NCBI GenBank assembly: GCA_945492935.1
Contig: CALYVE010000065.1
Span: 1-8,156 of the forward strand
Direction of reading: 5' to 3'
Length of the DNA: 8,156 bases
Source of the DNA: an uncultured Lachnospiraceae bacterium
GTDB lineage: Bacteria; Bacillota; Clostridia; Lachnospirales; Lachnospiraceae
The notes under the pieces were generated by a model. The model was not told where the DNA came from, made no database searches, and saw nothing but the letters and a program-made list of their open reading frames with translations. Below, in pieces: positions 5,304-8,156 of the stretch (position 1 is the stretch's first letter; every line of letters starts with the position of its first letter). The position numbers and the translations under genes are program-made.

Positions 5304-6326
5304 TTATTTGATAACCTTAATCCAACCTTCCGGTGCCTCGATACGTCCCATCTGAATACCTGTTAATGTATCATATAATTTCTTCATAACAGGACCCATA
5401 TCGTCCATACCACTTGGGAAGCAGATTTCCTTTCCGTGATCTACAATCTTTCCAACCGGTGAGATAACTGCGGCAGTACCACACAAACCACACTCAGCAA
5501 AATCCTTTACTTCATCAAAATATACTTCTCTATGCTCAACTTCCATACCAAGGTACTTTTCTGCAACTACCATAAGTGAGCGACGTGTAATCGAAGGAAG
5601 AATACTATTTGATTTTGGTGTTACAAGCTTGCCATCCTTTGTAATAAAGATGAAGTTAGCGCCACCTGTCTCTTCAACCTTTGTACGCGTTGCAGCGTCC
5701 AAATACATATTCTCAGAAAATCCCTGATTGTGTGCATCAACAATCGCATGTAAACTCATTGCATAATTCAATCCTGCCTTGATATGACCTGTTCCGTTTG
5801 GTGCGGCACGATCGAAATCAGATACACGAATTACAATCGGCTTAGCGCCGCCCTTGAAATATGGACCTACCGGTGTACAGAATACTCTGAACATATATTC
5901 AGCGGCCGGTTTTACACCGATAACCGGGTTAATACCAAACATATACGGACGAATATAAAGCGATGCACCCGAACCAAATGGTGGCACATAATCAGCGTTT
6001 GCCTCAATAACCTTCACAATTGCCTCAACCCACTTGTCCTCCGGATAAACAGGCATCTCAAGTCTGCGGCATGTGTCTGCCATTCGCTCCGCATTCAAAT
6101 CCGGACGGAATGTAACAATATGTCCATCCTCTGTCGTGTACGCCTTTAAGCCTTCAAAACAAGTCTGCGCATACTGAAGAACGCATGCGCACTCGTTCAT
6201 CACGATGTTAGGATCCTCCGTAAGAGTTCCCTCATCCCATGCTCCGTTTTTATAATTTGCAACAAATCTTTTGTCTGTCTGGATGTAGCCAAATCCAAGA
6301 TTAGACCAATCAATATCCTTTGCCAT
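5304..6326 (-). CDS. ilvE: branched-chain amino acid aminotransferase
   Basis: A cytosolic fold-type IV PLP enzyme (340 aa) that reversibly transfers the amino group between glutamate and the keto acids of leucine, isoleucine and valine. It resembles the longer, eukaryote-like bacterial BCAT group. Visible signatures are ANYKNGAWDEG near the N-terminus, CFEGLKAY (56-63), SLYIRPYMFG (122-131), the Schiff-base lysine in GTGHIKAGLNYAMSLHA (K183), the pyridine-nitrogen glutamate in VEETGGANF (E219), and GTAAVISPVGKIV (283-295). A CGLC pair of cysteines (279, 282) sits just before GTAA; it is not in the position of the redox CxxC of human BCAT. Longer starts (TTG 6350, ATG 6335) are rejected because AAAGGA at 6335-6340 is correctly spaced only for the ATG at 6326. 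ridA lies upstream and a glycosyltransferase five bases downstream. Confidence 0.96.
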   Translation of the reverse strand: MAKDIDWSNLGFGYIQTDKRFVANYKNGAWDEGTLTEDPNIVMNECACVLQYAQTCFEGLKAYTTEDGHIVTFRPDLNAERMADTCRRLEMPVYPEDKWVEAIVKVIEANADYVPPFGSGASLYIRPYMFGINPVIGVKPAAEYMFRVFCTPVGPYFKGGAKPIVIRVSDFDRAAPNGTGHIKAGLNYAMSLHAIVDAHNQGFSENMYLDAATRTKVEETGGANFIFITKDGKLVTPKSNSILPSITRRSLMVVAEKYLGMEVEHREVYFDEVKDFAECGLCGTAAVISPVGKIVDHGKEICFPSGMDDMGPVMKKLYDTLTGIQMGRIEAPEGWIKVIK

Positions 6327-6361
6327 AGCACTCATCCTTTCTGATGTCAAACATATAATTT

Positions 6362-6389
6362 ATTGTACCACTCATGTGGGATTATGCAA
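6362..6389 (-). promoter_or_regulatory. probable promoter of ilvE and the glycosyltransferase
   Basis: In the ridA-ilvE gap, TTGCAT (6384-6389) and TACAAT (6362-6367) on the minus strand are 16 bases apart, and TGG before the -10 makes it extended. A palindrome CCAC-TCAT-GTGG (6368-6379) fills most of the spacer and could be an operator. The ridA 3' end has only a weak 4-bp hairpin before a T-run, so read-through from cvfB-ridA may also reach ilvE. The leader (about 29 bases) is too short for a T-box. Confidence 0.5.
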
Positions 6390-6396
6390 GAAAAAA

Positions 6397-6777
6397 TTAT
6401 GCCTTCACGGCAACTGCCTCAATTTCAATTAATACGTCCTTCGGAAGTCTGGCAACCTCAACACAAGAACGTGCCGGGAAGTTATTCTTAAAGAATGTTG
6501 CATAAACAGCATTCACTTCCGCAAAATCATCCATATTTTTGATAAATACTGTTGTTTTTACTACAGACTCTGCACTAGCTCCCACTTCTTTTAATAATGC
6601 AATCAGATTCCCGATTGCCTGTGTTGCCTGTGCTGTAATGTCGCCTTCAAGAACCTCTCCGGTCTCCGGTACAATCGGAATCATGCCGGATGTAAAAATC
6701 ATATTTCCGACAACAACTGCCTGAGAATATGGTCCGATTGCCTGTGGTGCTTTGTTTGTAGCTACAATTTCTTTCAT
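6397..6777 (-). CDS. ridA: RidA-family 2-iminobutanoate/2-iminopropanoate deaminase
   Basis: RidA (126 aa) hydrolyses reactive enamine/imine intermediates released by PLP dehydratases, chiefly 2-aminoacrylate and 2-aminocrotonate, to keto acids and ammonia. It forms a trimer with active sites between subunits. The sequence is close to the archetypal RidA subfamily: KAPQAIGPYSQA (9-20) with Y17, FTSGMIPI (28-35), and PARSCVEVARLP (101-112) with the catalytic R103 and C105, then IEIEAVA with E120. Two starts are possible. GGAGG at 6786-6790 lies eight bases before the ATG at 6777 and overlaps the ATG at 6792, so 6777 is chosen. It follows cvfB by 27 bases and precedes ilvE, whose product is a known target of aminoacrylate damage in Salmonella when RidA is missing. 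Confidence 0.95.
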   Translation of the reverse strand: MKEIVATNKAPQAIGPYSQAVVVGNMIFTSGMIPIVPETGEVLEGDITAQATQAIGNLIALLKEVGASAESVVKTTVFIKNMDDFAEVNAVYATFFKNNFPARSCVEVARLPKDVLIEIEAVAVKA

Positions 6778-6804
6778 AGTTTTTTCCTCCATTTATATTA
6801 TTTT

Positions 6805-7650
6805 CTATTTTGTTTCAGTTAATACAATACCGGTGTCTGTTATTTGAATTTTTCCTTCCTTGAGCAAATGTCCCACTGCTCTCTTGAATGCATTTTTGCT
6901 GAGTCCAAACTCTTTTTTTATGACTTTGGCATCTGCCTTATCGGTAAACGGAAGACCATCCTTATAGCTCTTAATGATTGCATAAACCATATCGCTATCC
7001 TCATCCATCTGCTTGTATGCTTCAGCCCGAAGCGACAAATCAGCTTTTCCGTCCTCGCGCAATCGGATAATGCGTCCGCTTACAACGTCACCAACAACGA
7101 CACGGCTATACAGCTCATTTTCATGGATAAGTCCCGTATACAAATCATCGATCGCAACAAAAGCGCCCATTCCATTCTTATATTCATAAACCGTACCGAT
7201 GAAATCCTGCCCCTTCTCATAACCTGTAGCCGGCTTCAGATAACGATATAACTTCATCGACACACAAAGTCTGCCGGACTTGTCCGCATACATACGAACA
7301 AGGTATTCCTTTCCTTCCGATACCTTTGCAGTCTGCTCCTTAAACGGAAGTAAAATATCCTTCTCAAGTCCCCAGTCCATGAACGCACCGATTGCTGTCA
7401 CATGCCGAACCTTAAGCTTCTTAATTTCGCCCATTGTAATGTAAGGCTTTGTTGTAGTGGCAATCATACGGTCCTCGGAATCTCGATATAAAAACACACG
7501 CATGACGTCGCCGGCCTTTACACCGGGCGGAACCTGCTTCCGTGGAAGAAGCACTGTTTCTGCCGTCTTACAGTCTTCTTCCCCTAAATATATACCATGT
7601 TCCTTTGAACGAATAACCTTGAGTGTATTCCATGCTCCGATTTCTAACAT
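6805..7650 (-). CDS. cvfB: CvfB/YitL-family S1-domain RNA-binding protein
   Basis: A 281-aa cytosolic protein of the CvfB family (YitL in Bacillus), regulators of virulence and stress genes in Gram-positive bacteria that bind RNA. The family layout is visible: S1-like domain 1 (about 1-66, LEIGAWNTLKVIRSKEHGIYLG), S1-like domain 2 (about 68-133, with VTAIGAFMDWGLEKDILLPF), and a third, most canonical S1 domain (about 146-208, with GTVYEYKNGMGAFVAIDDLYTGLIH split across 152-176). A winged-helix domain closes the protein (about 221-281, FGLSKNAFKRAVGHLLKEGKI). Length matches homologues. The ATG at 7650 has AAAGGAAG at 7657-7664; a GTG at 7686 lies inside the upstream hairpin and is rejected. 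ridA begins 27 bases after its stop, so the two are probably cotranscribed. The RNA targets are unknown. Confidence 0.93.
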   Translation of the reverse strand: MLEIGAWNTLKVIRSKEHGIYLGEEDCKTAETVLLPRKQVPPGVKAGDVMRVFLYRDSEDRMIATTTKPYITMGEIKKLKVRHVTAIGAFMDWGLEKDILLPFKEQTAKVSEGKEYLVRMYADKSGRLCVSMKLYRYLKPATGYEKGQDFIGTVYEYKNGMGAFVAIDDLYTGLIHENELYSRVVVGDVVSGRIIRLREDGKADLSLRAEAYKQMDEDSDMVYAIIKSYKDGLPFTDKADAKVIKKEFGLSKNAFKRAVGHLLKEGKIQITDTGIVLTETK

Positions 7651-7675
7651 GTTTTTCTTCCTTTCCCAATATAGC

Positions 7676-7704
7676 AATAAGACCACCGCATCAGTGGTCT
7701 TATT
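7676..7704 (-). terminator. terminator-like hairpin after the 116-aa gene
   Basis: A perfect 11-bp inverted repeat, AATAAGACCAC (7676-7686) and GTGGTCTTATT (7694-7704), with a seven-base loop, starts 14 bases after the stop of the upstream gene. On the minus strand the RNA ends UUAUU and then GCUAUAUU, a poor U-tract, so termination may be partial and cvfB could be expressed by read-through. No convincing separate cvfB promoter is visible. Confidence 0.65.
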
Positions 7705-7718
7705 TACGAATCAAAATA

Positions 7719-8069
7719 TTACTTTTTCTTCTTCGTACCGAGCTTCATAACACGCTCACGAATAAAGGCCGCCTCTGTATCGGTCGCCTTTGTAAACCCG
7801 TAATCAGCCAATTTTTCCGCAGAATTATTCAATGAGAATACAGACATACCCTTCTCATTTAACTTTTCCTTGTAACCATTGTATACATCAATAACTGCAA
7901 ATATATCTTTACTGCGCTTATCCGGGTTCGGTATAACATCCCGAATACACCAGTCCCAAACCTCTGCTCCCTTCTCGGGTGCAGCAACCGTTGTACTATC
8001 AACCTTGTTTATATAAACACTATCTGTATCGCAGATTGCCCACGGTACAACATAAATTATGCTACTCAT
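7719..8069 (-). CDS. uncharacterised 116-aa protein
   Basis: I do not recognise this protein. The ATG at 8069 has GGAGG at 8076-8080, six bases upstream; the ATG at 8075 is too close to the site, and sequence further upstream is the promoter and leader. The protein begins MSSIIYVVPWAICDTDSVYI, a hydrophobic strand-like stretch with no signal-peptide character. Later come a tryptophan-containing segment AEVWDWCIRDVIP (35-47), a charged FAVIDVYNGYKEKLNEKG region (57-74), a predicted helix with a gap (SAEKLADYGFTKATDTEAAF, 83-102) and a basic tail ending GTKKKK. It is soluble and roughly neutral apart from the tail. Codon use looks like the neighbours. It has a strong promoter and is followed by a terminator-like hairpin, which suggests its own transcript. 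Function is unknown. Confidence 0.8.
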   Translation of the reverse strand: MSSIIYVVPWAICDTDSVYINKVDSTTVAAPEKGAEVWDWCIRDVIPNPDKRSKDIFAVIDVYNGYKEKLNEKGMSVFSLNNSAEKLADYGFTKATDTEAAFIRERVMKLGTKKKK

Positions 8070-8092
8070 ATACATCCTCCGTGATAAAAACC

Positions 8093-8119
8093 TTACAGAC
8101 ATCCCCCGATTGCCTGTAA
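8093..8119 (-). promoter_or_regulatory. 5' leader hairpin of the 116-aa gene
   Basis: Minus-strand RNA would form UUACAG/CUGUAA (8114-8119 with 8093-8098), an internal loop (GCA against GU), then AUC/GAU closed by a GGGG loop. The hairpin starts within two or three bases of the predicted transcript start near 8121 and ends 12 bases before the ribosome site. It could protect the 5' end of the mRNA or bind a regulator; no known riboswitch is recognised. Confidence 0.45.
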
Positions 8120-8127
8120 CATGAGAA

Positions 8128-8156
8128 ATCATAAAGCATAAAATATCATTTGTCAA
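8128..8156 (-). promoter_or_regulatory. strong sigma-A promoter of the 116-aa gene
   Basis: A perfect -35 TTGACA (8151-8156, at the very edge of the window) and -10 TATGAT (8128-8133) are separated by exactly 17 bases on the minus strand. This is the best match to the consensus in the window. The predicted start near 8121 gives a leader of about 52 bases. Confidence 0.8.

Noticed and set aside
5784..6149. A 121-codon plus-strand reading frame inside ilvE
   Set aside because: It is antisense to the well-supported ilvE gene and its protein has no domain-like character; it is a codon-bias shadow.
6380..6400. CodY-type operator at the ilvE promoter
   Set aside because: The stretch beginning AATTTTTTC matches only the first half of the CodY consensus AATTTTCWGAAAATT; the second half does not fit.
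6327..6400. T-box or other amino-acid riboswitch for ilvE
   Set aside because: The ridA-ilvE gap is under 75 bases, too short for a T-box leader, and no specifier or anti-terminator pattern is visible.
6376..6403. Intrinsic terminator after ridA
   Set aside because: Only a 4-bp stem (TGCC/GGCA) precedes the T-run; this is too weak to call, so partial read-through into ilvE is more likely.
6844..7251. A 135-codon plus-strand reading frame inside cvfB
   Set aside because: It is antisense to the clear S1/winged-helix coding sequence and its translation looks random.
7668..7676. Extended -10 (TGC TATATT, minus strand) as a promoter for cvfB
   Set aside because: There is no matching -35 at 16-18 bases, and the implied start near 7661 would cut into the ribosome site at 7657-7664.

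Overview
The window looks like core chromosome of a low-to-moderate GC Gram-positive anaerobe of the class Clostridia, most likely family Lachnospiraceae. This placement is inferred from three things: the rpsF-ssb-rpsR ribosomal operon, lysine synthesis through LL-diaminopimelate aminotransferase (DapL), and strong AGGAGG-type ribosome binding sites with sigma-A-type promoters. Nearly everything is encoded on the minus strand, so transcription mostly runs from high to low coordinates. The only convincing plus-strand gene is a small membrane phosphatase-like protein. I see no mobile element, CRISPR array, tRNA or rRNA.

In transcription order, the right end (8156 to 7676) carries a strong promoter, a leader hairpin, an unrecognised 116-residue protein and a terminator-like hairpin. 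Next come cvfB (S1-domain RNA-binding regulator), ridA (enamine/imine deaminase), ilvE (branched-chain aminotransferase, with its own likely promoter) and a family 2 glycosyltransferase whose start lies 5 bases after the ilvE stop. This block ends at a two-way terminator at 4235-4272, shared with the convergent PAP2-type membrane protein gene (3617-4255, plus strand).

The 289-base divergent region 3328-3616 holds promoters for the PAP2 gene and for rpsF. The ribosomal/replication operon rpsF-ssb-rpsR (S6, single-strand DNA-binding protein, zinc-type S18) follows and ends in a large hairpin terminator at 2187-2236. A well-formed promoter starts inside the U-tract of that terminator and drives dapF-dapL, two consecutive steps of diaminopimelate/lysine synthesis written in one operon.

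Functionally, most genes are housekeeping: translation, DNA replication, amino-acid synthesis and cell-wall precursor supply. RidA next to IlvE fits the known role of RidA in protecting PLP enzymes from reactive aminoacrylate. The less explained parts are the 116-residue protein with its leader hairpin, the PAP2 protein with altered phosphatase motifs, the glycosyltransferase tied to ilvE, and the structured leader of rpsF. I did not find a clear undescribed multi-gene system; the findings are mostly regulatory-architecture observations.
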